Source: FACHB-T130 sp042747725
GTDB taxonomy: Bacteria; Cyanobacteriota; Cyanobacteriia; Cyanobacteriales; FACHB-T130
Assembly: GCF_042747725.1 (NCBI RefSeq)
Contig: NZ_JBHZGO010000083.1
Span: 82,345-146,344, forward strand
DNA length: 64,000 bases
Reading direction: 5' to 3'
A model generated the notes under the pieces. That model did not search any database, had not been told where the DNA came from, and saw only the letters and a list, made by a program, of their open reading frames with translations. Below, piece after piece: positions 32,796 through 42,290 of the stretch. Position 1 is the stretch's first letter, and the number at the start of each line of letters is the position of its first letter. Position numbers and translations under genes: made by a program.

Positions 32796-35423
32796 TTAAA
32801 CTCTAATTGGAATCTTGATGGCAAACTCAGCCCCTTGACCGGCTGCTGAAATACACTCCAATTGTCCCCCGTGTTTTTCCACTACAATTTGGTAGCTAAT
32901 CGCTAAACCCAGCCCAGTTCCTTTGCCAACGTTTTTCGTCGTAAAGAAGGGATCGAAGAGTCTTGGCTGAACCTCAGATGGAATCCCCAAGCCATTGTCA
33001 ATTATTCGGATTTCTACTTGATTTTTCCCTGCAACTTTGGTGCAAATCCAGATAGTAGTGGGGTTACATTTAATTTCATCGGTCGAGCGTTTACGATTAA
33101 ATTCATCGAGAGAATCAATTGCATTTGTAAGTAAATTCATAAACACTTGATTCAGTTGTCCGGCATAGCATTCTACTAAAGGCAAATTGCCATACTCTTT
33201 AATAACCTGAATTTCAGGATGTCCCGGCTTATCTTTTAGTTGATTTTGTAAAATTACCAGCGTATTCTCAAGACCCTCATGAATATCAACGGCTTTCATT
33301 TCCGCCTCATCCAAACGAGAGAAGTTTCTCAGAGATAGAACAATTTGACGAATCCGTTCGGCTCCAACTTTCATAGAAGATAGAATTTTATGAAAATCTA
33401 GGAGCAGGAATTCGAGTTCAATTTCTTCGATATAGGCTTGAATTTCCGGATCAGGATTGGGGTAGTGTTGCTGGTACAAATTTAGGAGTTTGAGCAAATC
33501 TTCTAGGTATTCATTGGCAGGAGAGACGTTGCCATAAATGAAGTTGACTGGATTATTAATTTCATGAGCAACTCCAGCCACCAGTTGACCCAAACTAGAC
33601 ATTTTTTCAGTTTGAATTAATTGAGTTTGAGTTTGTTTCAACTCAGATAGAGTTTGTTGCAACTCTTGAGCTTTGTCTCGGTATTGAGCTTCAGCCTTTT
33701 GAATCTCTTCAAACAACCGGGCATTTTCTAAAGCAGTGGCGATTTGTCCCGCCAGGGTGTTGAACGTCTCCAGATCAGTTTGACTGAAGCGATCGCTTTC
33801 ATTGTCTTGAATGTCCAGCACTCCTAGTAGCGCCCCACGGGCGATCAAGGGCACCGCTGCGGAAGAACCGATTGGGATGGGTTTCAAGCCTGCTGCTAGC
33901 CCTGCATTGTCCTGATTATCCACCCAGATCGTTTGCTGATTTCGGGCAGCAAGGGCGACCAAGCTGCGATCGTCAAGAGACAGACAAGCACTTTCATCAT
34001 GCCCAAGCATATCCTGGTTGCCAGAGTCAGCCCGTCGGATGAGTTGATTCGTGGTTTGATCCAACAGATAAATTTGCACGTAGTGTAAGCCAAAGCGATT
34101 CTGCATGAGGGCGATCGCTTCGCGCAACAGCCGTTCCGGATCTACGATCGCTTTCGACAGTTCGCTGACGGCAACCGTAACGTGTTGACTGACTTCCAGT
34201 TCGCGGGTACGCTCTTCTAAGCCTTGAAGCAATTTACCGACTTGTTCTGCCATCGCATTGAAACTCAAAGCTAGCACCCCAATTTCATCCTGTGATTTGA
34301 TAGAAGTACGAGCATCAAGGTTGCCAGCAGTGAATTGAGTCACTGTCCCAGCTAGATTAATCAGCGGCTTAGCCAGAAGTTGTCCGATCGTGATAGCCGC
34401 GATAATGACTACACCGGCAATGATCGCAGCCAGTAATAGCGTGGCGCGGATTTGGGCTTCGATAGGCGCTAGAAATACTGCTTTCGGCTGCACAAACACT
34501 ACAAACCACGGCTGCGTCTTTAACTTGGTGACAGCGGCTGCATTTAGATCGTTGTTTGTAGAGGATAAAGCGGTTGTAAAGTAAGGGGATGTGGCAGCGT
34601 TATCTAGACCTTGCTCAAAAGCAGGGAAATTTGTCGATAAGTCTGCCGTTGTACCCTTTGGCAACCGTCCTTTTACTTGCAGAGCTTTCACTTTAGCCGG
34701 TGGGAGTGGTGTTACCGATTTAAAATTTAACTCAGGTGCGTTGCCGTCAGCTAAACGGATATGATTTTCGTCCAGCAAAATCGCAAAAGATGCGCTTCTT
34801 CTCACTAGGTTGGTATTTTGGCTAACCAATCGCTGGACAACAGCAGCCTTATAACAGATATGCAACACACCGATAATATTTCCAGCGGCATTCCGTACCG
34901 GGCTACTGAAAAACACACTCACCTCACGAGTAGTTGGGGAAAACTGGATGGGCGAGACATAGGGTAAGCCAGTTTTGAGCGGTTGCTGAAAGTAATCCTG
35001 GTCAGATTTATCTTTACCAATATCTGGTGTATACGTATCAATTACATCTCGCCCCTGGCGATCGAGCAGCGCGTATGATGAGATATTCAAAGTATCTTTA
35101 CGGCTGAGCGAACGTAAAGCGCCCTCGACTTCTGCGGCAATATTTTGTCTCTGATTAGCAGGTAAACTTAAGTACTTCGCGAATACTGGCAACTGAGCTT
35201 CAACCCGGACAGCATCCAGATTGGAGGAGATAAAGGCATCTAGACTCAGGGCAGTTTGAGAGGCGGCTGTTAAGAGGGTTTGATTGGCATTGTTCGTCAG
35301 TGTCTTTTGGGTGGAGCGCTGATTCAAGAATGCCAGTAATAGCAAAGGGAGAAGCGCTACACCCAAGAAAGAAAAGATCAGTTTATTGCGTAGGGTATAA
35401 AGTTGAAAATGTTTCACGCTCAC
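32796..35423 (-). CDS. Cache-HAMP-GAF sensor histidine kinase
   Basis: An 875-residue membrane kinase. Membrane helix 1 spans about 14-34 and helix 2 about 327-350. Between them lies a double-Cache-type periplasmic sensor (SYALLDRQGRDVIDT, KTGLPYVSPIQFSPTTREVSVFFSSPV). HAMP covers about 350-402, a GAF domain about 430-570, then a coiled coil and the transmitter with H620 in GVAHEINNP, N box NAIDSLDE and G2 GKGTGLGLA. The transmitter is closely similar to that of the photoreceptor kinase 275 bp downstream. Its ATG overlaps the stop of the upstream binding-protein gene (ATGA), so the two are translationally coupled. That coupling suggests the binding proteins present the ligand. No response regulator gene is adjacent. 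Confidence 0.94.
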   Translation of the reverse strand: MSVKHFQLYTLRNKLIFSFLGVALLPLLLLAFLNQRSTQKTLTNNANQTLLTAASQTALSLDAFISSNLDAVRVEAQLPVFAKYLSLPANQRQNIAAEVEGALRSLSRKDTLNISSYALLDRQGRDVIDTYTPDIGKDKSDQDYFQQPLKTGLPYVSPIQFSPTTREVSVFFSSPVRNAAGNIIGVLHICYKAAVVQRLVSQNTNLVRRSASFAILLDENHIRLADGNAPELNFKSVTPLPPAKVKALQVKGRLPKGTTADLSTNFPAFEQGLDNAATSPYFTTALSSTNNDLNAAAVTKLKTQPWFVVFVQPKAVFLAPIEAQIRATLLLAAIIAGVVIIAAITIGQLLAKPLINLAGTVTQFTAGNLDARTSIKSQDEIGVLALSFNAMAEQVGKLLQGLEERTRELEVSQHVTVAVSELSKAIVDPERLLREAIALMQNRFGLHYVQIYLLDQTTNQLIRRADSGNQDMLGHDESACLSLDDRSLVALAARNQQTIWVDNQDNAGLAAGLKPIPIGSSAAVPLIARGALLGVLDIQDNESDRFSQTDLETFNTLAGQIATALENARLFEEIQKAEAQYRDKAQELQQTLSELKQTQTQLIQTEKMSSLGQLVAGVAHEINNPVNFIYGNVSPANEYLEDLLKLLNLYQQHYPNPDPEIQAYIEEIELEFLLLDFHKILSSMKVGAERIRQIVLSLRNFSRLDEAEMKAVDIHEGLENTLVILQNQLKDKPGHPEIQVIKEYGNLPLVECYAGQLNQVFMNLLTNAIDSLDEFNRKRSTDEIKCNPTTIWICTKVAGKNQVEIRIIDNGLGIPSEVQPRLFDPFFTTKNVGKGTGLGLAISYQIVVEKHGGQLECISAAGQGAEFAIKIPIRV

Positions 35424-36421
35424 TTTACCTTTTGTAACTGCTGTACAAAGGATGGATCGAGCAGTTTTTGAATATTTAGCGCCGCGTTTAGCCCTCCGGT
35501 GCGAGTATAGAAGTCGGCGTACAATTTGGCTGTATAGTACAAAGAATCCTCTGTGTTGCCAGGAGTAAAGGCTTTTAAATTGTCTTGCAAGGTGTATAAC
35601 TGGACTCCATCGGTGGAAACTTCTTCAGGTTTGAGGTTTAGTGTTTTGGCAATCAGTGCATTACTTTCCTCTGGATGAGCCTTCCAGTAATCTTGGGCTT
35701 GGAACCAAGCTCGGATAAATGCCTGTATTTGAAGAGGGCGATCGCGTACTACCGAAGTGCGAAAAGCGATGACATTCGGAAGCAATCCAGGTGTTTGCTT
35801 AGTGCTAAGTAGCACCTGCGCCCCGGCTTTTACCGCTTGCCCTGTGTATGGCTCCCAAGTATTTCCAGCTTGAATGTCACCACTTTGTAAACCCGCTGGA
35901 ACCGATTCCGGTTCTACATTGACGAGAGTCACGTCATTAGTGGTGAGGTGATTTTTGTGCAGCAAGGTGCTGATAAATAATTCTCCAAAATCACCTAACT
36001 TAGTGCCGATTCGCTTGCCTTTTAAGTCATTCATGCTTTTAATATCGCGTTGCACCACCAAAACGTCCGCACCCGCTGATTGATCTGTCACTTGGGTAAT
36101 CTGTACGTCTGGATTTTTCCCAATAATGTTGATGATGCTACCCAATGAGGTAGCGATCCCGTCGGCTCTATCAGCACTAAAGGCAGATATTGATTCTACG
36201 TAGTTTTCTATATAGATGGGTTCAACTTTCACCCCTTGAGCCGTGAAGAAACCTTTTTCGTGAGCGATCGCTATCGGAAAATTCCCAGGCCACAAATTGT
36301 AAATAACTCTCAGGGTCGGAAGCTCGCTTCGAGAAGTCACCTTGGGCGTGCTATTACAAGCGGTGATGAGTACAATGCTTAACAAGAAAAAAGATAGAAA
36401 GCGGAAAAATCGAGATTTCAT
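35420..36421 (-). CDS. NMT1/SsuA-type substrate-binding lipoprotein, copy 1
   Basis: A 333-residue periplasmic binding protein of the nitrate/sulfonate/NMT1 group. The lipoprotein signal is SIVLITAC with the lipidated Cys near residue 22. Binding-fold motifs are YNLWPGNFPIAIAHEKGFF, IYIENYVESISAFSADRADG and DVLVVQRDIKSMNDLKGKRIGTKLGDFGELF. It is paralogous to the gene upstream. It is coupled by a 4-bp overlap to a Cache histidine kinase, and no permease or ATPase gene is near. The ligand cannot be read from sequence; an organic sulfonate, amine or similar small molecule is possible. Confidence 0.9.
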   Translation of the reverse strand: MKSRFFRFLSFFLLSIVLITACNSTPKVTSRSELPTLRVIYNLWPGNFPIAIAHEKGFFTAQGVKVEPIYIENYVESISAFSADRADGIATSLGSIINIIGKNPDVQITQVTDQSAGADVLVVQRDIKSMNDLKGKRIGTKLGDFGELFISTLLHKNHLTTNDVTLVNVEPESVPAGLQSGDIQAGNTWEPYTGQAVKAGAQVLLSTKQTPGLLPNVIAFRTSVVRDRPLQIQAFIRAWFQAQDYWKAHPEESNALIAKTLNLKPEEVSTDGVQLYTLQDNLKAFTPGNTEDSLYYTAKLYADFYTRTGGLNAALNIQKLLDPSFVQQLQKVK

Positions 36422-36468
36422 ACAAACCTATTGATTTTGTGACTGAATGCGGTCATGTTAGCTAAGTG

Positions 36469-37467
36469 TCAACTTCCCGATTGCAACTGCTGCACAAAAG
36501 ACGGAACAATCAGTTTTTGAATATCCGGTGCAACGCTTAGCCCTCCGGTGCGAATATAGAAGTCAGCGTACAATTTGGCAGTATAGTACAACGACTGGGT
36601 TGTGGAACCGGGAGTAAACGCTTTTAAGTTGTCTTTTAAGGTGTACAACTTGACACCCTCATTGGAAACTTCTTCAGGTTTGATAGAAAGCGTTTTAGCA
36701 ATCAGTGCTTTACTTTCTTCGGGATTTGCCTGCCAATAGTCTTGAGCTTGGAACCAAGCGCGAATAAAAGCTTGAATATCTTTTGGGCGATCGCGTACTA
36801 CTGAGGTGCGAAACACAATTACCGTTGAAATTAAACCGGGTGTGTCCTTACTGGTGAATAATACTCGCCCTCCAGATTTGGTTACTTCAGATAGGTACGG
36901 TTCCCAAGTATGTCCCGCTTGAATATCACCGCTCTTAAAACCTGCTGGAACCGCTTCTCCTTCTACGTTGACTAGGGTCACATTATCGGTAGTCAAACCA
37001 TGTTTCTGGAGCATTTCGATAACAAACAATTCTCCATCGCCTAACCTGACTCCGAGGCGCTTGCCCTTCAAGTCAGCGACATTTTTAATATCCGGGCGAA
37101 CTACAATTGAGTCAGAACCAGCCGATTCATCAGTTGCCATCGCAATCTGCACATCTGGGTTTTTCTCAATCATGCTCATCAAGCTACCCATTGTGATGGC
37201 GACTCCATCATATTTTCCAGCACTGAATTCAGATACCGATTCTAGATAGTTTTGGATATAGACGGGTTTGACTTTCACCCCTTGAGCTGAGAAGAATTCT
37301 TTTTCAGATGCGATCGCTATCGGAAACAGTCCAGGCCACAGATTGTAACCGACGATCAGGGGCTGAGTCTCTTTTTGGGAAGTTACGGTTGTCGTGCTAT
37401 TGCAGGCTGCGATTAGCACAATGCTGAGCAAAAAAAGAGACACCAAGCGGAAAAGTCGAGATTTCAT
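36469..37467 (-). CDS. NMT1/SsuA-type substrate-binding lipoprotein, copy 2
   Basis: A 332-residue paralogue of the gene that follows after 47 bp. The start is at 37467 (MKSRLFRLVSLFLL), which gives a proper lipoprotein signal with box SIVLIAAC. An upstream in-frame start at 37551 would add a hydrophilic leader that breaks the signal peptide. The same motifs occur: YNLWPGLFPIAIASEKEFF, GDGELFVIEMLQKHG and VFRTSVVRDRPKDIQAFIRAWFQAQDYWQ. The pair arose by tandem duplication and then diverged. It is the first gene of the binding protein-binding protein-histidine kinase operon. Confidence 0.9.
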   Translation of the reverse strand: MKSRLFRLVSLFLLSIVLIAACNSTTTVTSQKETQPLIVGYNLWPGLFPIAIASEKEFFSAQGVKVKPVYIQNYLESVSEFSAGKYDGVAITMGSLMSMIEKNPDVQIAMATDESAGSDSIVVRPDIKNVADLKGKRLGVRLGDGELFVIEMLQKHGLTTDNVTLVNVEGEAVPAGFKSGDIQAGHTWEPYLSEVTKSGGRVLFTSKDTPGLISTVIVFRTSVVRDRPKDIQAFIRAWFQAQDYWQANPEESKALIAKTLSIKPEEVSNEGVKLYTLKDNLKAFTPGSTTQSLYYTAKLYADFYIRTGGLSVAPDIQKLIVPSFVQQLQSGS

Positions 37468-37991
37468 AGAAACTTTTTTTGTGACTAAACTGGGATTATG
37501 CTGCCTTTTATCGTTGAACCGATCGACAGCTTTACGAACGTTCGGTCTCAACTCCTGCGCTTCTATTGGCTCAAAGCCTTGTCATCCCTTGGTTTTTGTC
37601 TCGCTAACTCAGGAATTCAGCGATCGCCTACAAGGATGACCTGCAATAATTAGAGTTTGCATCAGTACCCTTGTTAGAGTTCCCGATTTTTTGCAGGATG
37701 TAACGGGAGGTGTTCTATCTCTTTCGTGGAGGTAGGCTGTGGGGAGCAAAGTGGGTCGATTCCTTAGCCCCACAGAGCCAAAAAATGTAAAATACCTTGG
37801 CGTTGCCATTGGATTTGAAGGATGTGACAACGCGACTTGGTATAAGTATTAAATCAGCACCAATCAACAGATTGCTCTTTCAAGAGTGCGAACTGACTTT
37901 TTGGAGTGCTTCGCGATCGCAGCGAGAGAGGTAAGCGTTTTTTGTCGAGTTGCAAGCAGTCTATGCATTTAAAATTCAGGGAGAATGCCCG
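37468..37991. other. Gene-free 524-bp intergenic region
   Basis: No convincing frame, RNA gene or repeat is seen. It should carry the promoter of the minus-strand binding-protein/kinase operon and, near 37978, the ribosome-binding site of the small plus-strand gene. Confidence 0.4.
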
Positions 37992-38198
37992 ATGACCATT
38001 TGGGTAAACGAACAGATCGATCCGTCTGGAATGATCCATGCCTGTATTGCCTGTTGTGATGAAGGGCAGGCAAAAGATTGTCATGAGTCCTACGAGAAGA
38101 ATTTAACCGATTTCCAAAAACAGGCAGGTTGGATTGCCAGATTGCGAACGGTTGATTCTTGGGATGAGGTGCCAGTGAATTCCCTGAAGCTGGATTAA
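37992..38198 (+). CDS. Small cysteine-containing hypothetical protein (68 aa)
   Basis: The ATG at 37992 has AGGGAG eight bases upstream; an in-frame TTG at 37950 has no such signal. The protein reads MTIWVNEQIDPSG, then a cluster with C20, C23 and C24 (HACIACCDEGQ) and a further C31 before a histidine (DCHESYEKN), and an amphipathic C-terminal half (LTDFQKQAGWIARLRTVDSW). The cysteine arrangement could bind a metal. Short proteins of similar look occur in cyanobacteria, but I do not know a function. It stands alone between the kinase operon and a convergent K+ channel gene. Confidence 0.6.
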   Translation: MTIWVNEQIDPSGMIHACIACCDEGQAKDCHESYEKNLTDFQKQAGWIARLRTVDSWDEVPVNSLKLD

Positions 38199-38341
38199 TA
38201 TTAAATCAGTTTAGGTAGAAAGTGCGTTCGCGTAGCGGATGCTTCTAAACTGATTTACTTGCACTTTCACCCACCGTTCTTTTTACCGATGAGTCGCCGG
38301 ATCTCCCAAAGTAATAGGTCGAAAACAATAACTGAATGTTA

Positions 38342-39406
38342 TTAGGTATGCTTGGGCGGACGCAGCTTCCGAGAATTAATGGGAATCAGGATTTGGCTGA
38401 GGATTCGCAGTTGTTCTGCCGTACCCATGCAAATGAGCAAATCTCCCGCCAGTAATTGAGTTTCTCCCGTGGGACCACCGATGAGGCTGCCATCAGCGCG
38501 ACGAATGGCGAGAACTAAAGCGCCGGATTGCGATCGCAACCGTGCTTCTCTAAGCGTTTGTCCCACAACAGGACAAGTTTGGGGATCGATCAGGAACTCT
38601 TCCATATAAAAAGCTCGATCGGTTCCCGTGAGGATACCATCCACAAAGTCCATCACTTGGGGTCTAAGCGCTGCTGCTGCCATGCGCCTGCCGCCGGTAA
38701 TATAGGGAGAAACCACGGCATCAGCACCGGCACGTTGCATTTTTTGCACCGCTTCTTCTGTACTAGCACGGGCGATCGCTCGAATGGTGGGATTGAGCGT
38801 TTTCGCCGAAATCACCGTATAGAGATTTTCCGCATCCGAAGGCAGCGCCGCCACCAAACAAATCGCCCGTTCAATCGCTACCCTGTGGAGAGTGTCATCC
38901 AGAGTCGCATCGCCTTGCACCGCGATATAACCCAACTGTAGCGCCTCCTCTACCGGCTCCACCTGAGAGTCTATCGTCACAAACGGAATGCCTTCAGCCT
39001 GAAATTCCAGGGCAACCTGACGCCCCGTGCGCCCAAATCCACAAAGGATATAGTGTTCATTTAAAGAATTTACCAAACGCCGCCGCTGCCTCAGTCGTCC
39101 TCCCTCTTGAAAGTAGCCTTGAATTAGGGCTTCTGTAAACCGATTGACGATGTAGCCGATGCTGACTACACCCATCAAAATTAGGGTGATGGTAAACAAG
39201 CGACCGCGATTACCCAGCGGATTAGTTTCTCCATATCCCACTGTTGCTAGCGTGATCACAGTCATATAGGCAGCATCTGACCACGACCAACCCTCCACCA
39301 GCTTGTACCATAAAGTGCCGAACAGGGCGACACCAAAAAGTGCGATCGCACCGCCAATCAACTCTTTGCGAAGGCGTCGATATTTTTGTTCAAGGGTTGA
39401 GTACAC
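38342..39406 (-). CDS. Potassium channel with RCK (TrkA-N/TrkA-C) domains
   Basis: A 354-residue ion channel of the MthK/Kch type. Two membrane helices (about 17-35 and 70-90) flank a pore helix and the selectivity filter TLATVGYGE. The cytoplasmic RCK_N domain starts at about 115 with the Rossmann motif ILCGFGRTGRQVALEF. An RCK_C domain occupies about 260-345. It should conduct K+ with gating by nucleotide or ion binding to the RCK ring. It is the third K+-related item in the window after Kdp and its regulators, but lies 22 kb away and is transcribed alone. Confidence 0.93.
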   Translation of the reverse strand: MYSTLEQKYRRLRKELIGGAIALFGVALFGTLWYKLVEGWSWSDAAYMTVITLATVGYGETNPLGNRGRLFTITLILMGVVSIGYIVNRFTEALIQGYFQEGGRLRQRRRLVNSLNEHYILCGFGRTGRQVALEFQAEGIPFVTIDSQVEPVEEALQLGYIAVQGDATLDDTLHRVAIERAICLVAALPSDAENLYTVISAKTLNPTIRAIARASTEEAVQKMQRAGADAVVSPYITGGRRMAAAALRPQVMDFVDGILTGTDRAFYMEEFLIDPQTCPVVGQTLREARLRSQSGALVLAIRRADGSLIGGPTGETQLLAGDLLICMGTAEQLRILSQILIPINSRKLRPPKHT

Positions 39407-39626
39407 CAGTCTTTGTCACCACTGCTGCGCGTTGAACGTATTCCCCTTGTAAAGATAACCGCGCCTGACCCAAGAACGCCAAAAAGAGGTTTGAGTTTTG
39501 AATTAACAAACCCTCCCTATTGCCTATTTATGTTTTCTCTTGCGTTTATAGTTCCCGTTAAACAGAACTTTTTGAAAATTCCCTTTAAGATTGCCAGATA
39601 AGGATAAAAAATTTCAGGAGTAAGCA

Positions 39627-40904
39627 GTGAGTTTAGAAACTCTGGTTGAAAATCCCTCAATTCCGGCAGAGTCAGGCGTGTCTGTTCCGTATGACCCAGA
39701 AAACTTTGACGCCTCGGTGATGAGTACCTACGGGCGCTATCCTCTAGCTTTAGAACGGGGTGCGGGTTGCCGCCTTTGGGATAGCGAGGGGCGCGAATAT
39801 CTGGACTTTGTTGCCGGAATTGCCACTTGTACCCTCGGACACGCCCACCCAGCAATGGTAGAAACCGTAACTCGCCAAATCCAGACGCTGCACCATGTTT
39901 CTAACTTGTATTACATCCCGGTGCAGGGGGAATTAGCAAAATGGCTGATCGACCATTCCTGCGCGGATCGGGCGTTTTTCTGCAATTCCGGTGCTGAGGC
40001 GAACGAAGGGGCAATTAAACTGGCTCGGAAATACGCCCACACGGTCAAAGGGATTGAGTATCCGATTATTTTGACTGCTCACGCCAGTTTCCACGGGCGC
40101 ACGTTGGCGACGATTACTGCCACGGGTCAACCGAAGTATCAGAAGAACTTTGACCCGTTGATGCCCGGTTTTTATTATGTGCCTTACAACGATATTCAGG
40201 CAGTCAAGAATGCGATCGCTCAACTAGATGAAGGCGATCGCGCTGTTGCCGCAATTATGCTAGAAGCCTTGCAGGGAGAAGGTGGCGTTCGTCCGGGAGA
40301 GGTGGAATACTTCCAGCAGGTGCGCCAACTGTGCGATGAAACTGGCATTTTGCTGATTTTAGATGAAGTGCAAGTCGGGATGGGTCGCAGCGGCAAGTTT
40401 TGGGGATATGAGAATTTGGGGATTGAGCCGGATATCTTCACTTCTGCCAAGGGATTAGGCGGCGGCATTCCCATTGGTGCAACTTTGTGCAAGAAACATT
40501 GTGATGTTTTTGGGCCGGGAGATCATGCTAGCACCTATGGCGGCAATCCCTTTGCCTGTGCTGCTGCGTTAACGGTCTGTCAGACTCTAGAACGGGATAA
40601 TATTCTGCAAAATGTACAAGATCGGGGCGAACAATTACGAGCTGGATTGAGAGCGATCGCATCTAAATACCCCGACCAAATTAGTGAAGTGCGCGGCTGG
40701 GGTTTAATCGACGGCATGGAGTTGAAGGCAGATATTGAATTAACTTCAGCTTCGGTCGTTAAAGCGGCGATTGCCGACGGCTTATTGCTGGTTCCTGCAG
40801 GTCCCAAGGTGATTCGATTTGTGCCACCGCTGATTGTCTCTGCCGAAGAGGTAGACCAAGCCTTACAAGCCGTTGAACGGGCAATGGCAACCGTGACCGC
40901 GTAG
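39627..40904 (+). CDS. argD: Acetylornithine aminotransferase
   Basis: A 425-residue class III PLP-dependent aminotransferase of arginine synthesis (N-acetylglutamate semialdehyde to N-acetylornithine). The start is a GTG at 39627 with AGGAG upstream (39616-39620). The PLP-binding pattern includes FFCNSGAEANEGAIKLARKY, the aspartate in LLILDEVQVGMGRSGKFWGYE, the Schiff-base lysine in TSAKGLGGGIPIGAT and the substrate loop HASTYGGNPFACAAAL. A broader ornithine/succinylornithine specificity cannot be excluded, but ArgD is the standard cyanobacterial assignment. It is monocistronic. Confidence 0.94.
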   Translation: MSLETLVENPSIPAESGVSVPYDPENFDASVMSTYGRYPLALERGAGCRLWDSEGREYLDFVAGIATCTLGHAHPAMVETVTRQIQTLHHVSNLYYIPVQGELAKWLIDHSCADRAFFCNSGAEANEGAIKLARKYAHTVKGIEYPIILTAHASFHGRTLATITATGQPKYQKNFDPLMPGFYYVPYNDIQAVKNAIAQLDEGDRAVAAIMLEALQGEGGVRPGEVEYFQQVRQLCDETGILLILDEVQVGMGRSGKFWGYENLGIEPDIFTSAKGLGGGIPIGATLCKKHCDVFGPGDHASTYGGNPFACAAALTVCQTLERDNILQNVQDRGEQLRAGLRAIASKYPDQISEVRGWGLIDGMELKADIELTSASVVKAAIADGLLLVPAGPKVIRFVPPLIVSAEEVDQALQAVERAMATVTA

Positions 40905-40969
40905 GGAATCGGAAAGTTATGAGTTATGAGTTTTGAATTAAGAATGCTCGCCTCAAACTCATAACTCTT

Positions 40970-41320
40970 TTAAGCCGCCTCTAGGGGAGCCATTGTCAAC
41001 CCAGCGCGGCTGAGTTGCTCGTGGTATAGTTCTGCCTGCTCTTGGGGACCCACCCAAACAATCGCTTGACCTTCAAAGTGGATTTGATAGGTGTGTTCCC
41101 AAGCGCGATCGCTCGTCATCTCAGGGATATACTTCACCAAACAATCGTGAACGTGTTCAAACGTATTAAAATCATCGTCCAACACGATCACTTTGTAATT
41201 AGGATATAACTTGCGGACAACTTGACTAGATCGTTCAGGAGCTTGAATCGGTGTAGCGGCGGTCGGGAAAGTTATACCGGAGGCGATCGCGCCAACAGCG
41301 GCTGAAAGTCTCCTAGTCAT
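40970..41320 (-). CDS. clpS: ATP-dependent Clp protease adaptor ClpS
   Basis: A 116-residue adaptor that delivers N-degron substrates to ClpC/ClpA. The core (about residues 40-115) has the YKVIVLDDDFNTFEHVHDCL motif, in which the DDDFNTFEHV stretch shapes the N-degron pocket, and the C-terminal EQLSRAGLTMAPLEA. About 38 N-terminal residues precede the core; the first 25 (TRRLSAAVGAIASGITFPTAA) look low-complexity, so a later start is possible but I see no better one. The window also encodes Aat, which makes N-degrons, though 36 kb apart. Confidence 0.9.
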   Translation of the reverse strand: MTRRLSAAVGAIASGITFPTAATPIQAPERSSQVVRKLYPNYKVIVLDDDFNTFEHVHDCLVKYIPEMTSDRAWEHTYQIHFEGQAIVWVGPQEQAELYHEQLSRAGLTMAPLEAA

Positions 41321-41486
41321 AAGGCAGATTGCGAAAAGACCTTAACAAAATTCATTTACAAGTATTTTGCTCTATTTTAACAATCCTTAATCCCCGAAAG
41401 TAACTGGTCGAGTCAGAATAATCGGGAGCATCCCGTGAAATTGGAAATATACTCCCACAGGCTAGAAGCCTAGGGCTAGAAGAACG

Positions 41487-41533
41487 AAGCCTGACGAGAG
41501 CAGGCTAATAAATAGCCTGCTCTCGTCAGGCTT
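41487..41533. terminator. Strong 20-bp hairpin between Yip1 and clpS genes
   Basis: The arms AAGCCTGACGAGAGCAGGCT and the exact complement are separated by a 7-nt loop. On the plus strand it is followed by TGTTTGTTT, on the minus strand by CGTTCTTC. It lies downstream of the Yip1 gene and probably ends that transcript. Two copies of ACATTAGTCGTCGG lie at 41549-41581 next to it. Confidence 0.65.
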
Positions 41534-41586
41534 TGTTTGTTTAGCCGCGACATTAGTCGTCGGACATTAGTCGTCGGACATTTTTA

Positions 41587-42153
41587 CTAGAAACGCCCTA
41601 CCAGGAATTGTTCAAAGCGTTGTACAAATCCAACCGCCAGCTGTACCAGAGGCCATCCTACCAAACAAATCAACGCCGAATTGCGAGTGCTAATATCTAA
41701 CCCTTGGCGTACTGCTACAATCACAGCCAGCAAACTCCAAACGGCTAGCACCCGTTCAATTGGTTGTCCTAGCAAAGGAATCAGCGTTAAGAAGTTCAGC
41801 ACTTGCGGAGCATAAGCAAAGCCAATCGGAATCATCAAATCCCCATAGCTAACGTGATTTGGTTTTCGCCACTGCCCGATCTTCCAAATGGTGAGAGTCC
41901 AGAAATAATAGCCTCCCACAATGCTAATCCCATCAATCAGAAGCGCCAGCAGCATCACGGGAAGCGTTGCTAGATTAATTAACAAAATGACTGCACTACC
42001 CAAAACATGGGACAGTGCTGCTAAAATCACAATAGTTTGGGCAATCCGATACGTTTTAGGCGTATTCCGAGCATTTTCATAAAAATTTCCATCCAAAGCA
42101 AGTGCATTCCAAAGGGTCGTGCCCAAACTTACTTTTGATTCCTCGCTGCTCAC
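41587..42153 (-). CDS. Yip1 family membrane protein
   Basis: A 188-residue protein with five hydrophobic helices after a short N-terminal soluble part (SLGTTLWNALALDGNFYENARNTPKTYRIAQTIVIL). The pattern of helices and the segment GDLMIPIGFAYAPQVLNFLTLIPLLG match the Yip1 domain found in bacterial membrane proteins of unknown role. It is divergent from a membrane-anchored putative hydrolase gene 137 bp away. I cannot assign a function. Confidence 0.8.
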   Translation of the reverse strand: MSSEESKVSLGTTLWNALALDGNFYENARNTPKTYRIAQTIVILAALSHVLGSAVILLINLATLPVMLLALLIDGISIVGGYYFWTLTIWKIGQWRKPNHVSYGDLMIPIGFAYAPQVLNFLTLIPLLGQPIERVLAVWSLLAVIVAVRQGLDISTRNSALICLVGWPLVQLAVGFVQRFEQFLVGRF

Positions 42154-42290
42154 GTTGAATCCTTACTACTCACGATTGATGACAACTTTGATAGAATACT
42201 GTGTCAGGTAGCCAATCACCAAAAAATTTCACTTCCTGACTAAAATTAACTGACTTAAGACAGTAACAGTAGGCAACTAGACATTCTTGA

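Noticed and set aside
37609..37830. 73-codon minus-strand frame upstream of the binding-protein operon
   Set aside because: No family-like features and no start signal; it lies in probable promoter DNA.
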